64,000 bases of DNA from NCBI GenBank assembly GCA_963774415.1, contig CAVZEU010000002.1, forward strand, positions 62,001 to 126,000. The letters run 5' to 3'. The position numbers were made by a program, and so were the translations under genes. A model generated the notes under the pieces. That model ran no database searches and was not told where the DNA came from. It saw only the letters and a program-made list of their open reading frames with translations. Source of the stretch: SZUA-36 sp963774415. GTDB taxonomy: Bacteria > Pseudomonadota > Gammaproteobacteria > Xanthomonadales > SZUA-36. Below are positions 63,882 through 64,000 of this stretch, one piece after another; position 1 is the first letter of the stretch; every line of letters starts with the position of its first letter.

Positions 63882-64000
63882 ATGCCCAAGATCGTGGACC
63901 ACGACAGTCGGCGCGGCAGATTTGCCGAGGCTGCCATCCGCCTGATCGCACGCGATGGACTCGAAGGCCTGACCATGCGGGCGGTTGCCGCCGAGGCAGG
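63882..64000 (+). CDS. TetR-family transcriptional regulator (N-terminus only)
   Basis: The first 39 codons before the window ends. GGAGG lies 7 bp before the ATG at 63882. The translation contains FAEAAIRLIARDGLEGLTMR and AVAAEAG, the first helices of a TetR DNA-binding domain. Divergent from the amine oxidase gene, so it likely controls the oxidase and MTHFR-like pair through the AT-rich 63780-63830 region. Confidence 0.8.
   Translation, partial: MPKIVDHDSRRGRFAEAAIRLIARDGLEGLTMRAVAAEA

Overview
The window is a GC-rich chromosomal segment with no phage, transposase or CRISPR content. The gene set points to a gammaproteobacterium: a paired fabA-fabB, sbcB (exonuclease I), a dnaX-ybaB-recR cluster with a bacterial 4.5S RNA beside dnaX, and a tRNA-Val just upstream of thrS. 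A TonB-dependent receptor, sarcosine oxidase, branched-chain keto acid dehydrogenase and a D-glutamate (DgcN/DgcA-type) pathway suggest an aerobic or facultative marine heterotroph living on amino acids and methylated amines. The exact lineage cannot be fixed from the sequence.

Layout. 1-5.9 kb: thrS (cut by the left edge), tRNA-Val(GAC) and dnaE. 5.9-6.7 kb: a structured repeat region. 6.7-16.5 kb: housekeeping and repair genes (lytic transglycosylase, msrA, tesB, sbcB, a ComEA-like protein, recR, ybaB, dnaX, 4.5S RNA), an AT-rich patch with DnaA-box-like sites, a fusion of a GTPase-less CysN moiety to CysC, and an ACT-domain (GcvR-like) protein. 16.6-19 kb: a secreted pentaheme cytochrome. 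19-29.3 kb: a thiolase and FadJ-like pair, then a branched-chain amino acid block (Lrp-type regulator, leucine dehydrogenase, bkdA1-bkdA2-bkdB) and an amino acid permease. 29.8-33.9 kb: gamma-carbonic anhydrase-like protein, dgcN, dgcA and an aspartate-type aminotransferase. 33.9-37.4 kb: single-chain pyruvate carboxylase. 37.5-44.1 kb: an operon for heterotetrameric sarcosine oxidase (soxBDAG) plus an SNF-family sodium symporter. 44.3-46.05 kb: fabA-fabB.

46.4-52.9 kb holds the most distinctive block. A near-perfect sigma-54 promoter precedes a receiver protein, a receiver with a C-terminal membrane segment, a membrane-anchored nonaheme cytochrome and a cytochrome b561-type subunit. Convergent to it are an NtrC-type sigma-54 activator and its sensor kinase, which has c-type heme motifs in its periplasmic domain. 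This looks like a self-contained redox-sensing and electron-transfer module.

53-64 kb: two paralogous FAD amine oxidases (one next to a methylenetetrahydrofolate-reductase-like gene and a divergent TetR regulator cut by the right edge), a TPR-sulfotransferase, a propeller-like protein, a TonB-dependent receptor and an Asp/Asn beta-hydroxylase-like protein.

Three repeat types sit between genes: four copies of a roughly 100-bp palindrome, two copies of a roughly 395-bp composite that begins with that palindrome, and one 534-bp element bounded by perfect 24-bp inverted repeats. Three of the four repeat-bearing gaps separate convergent genes.
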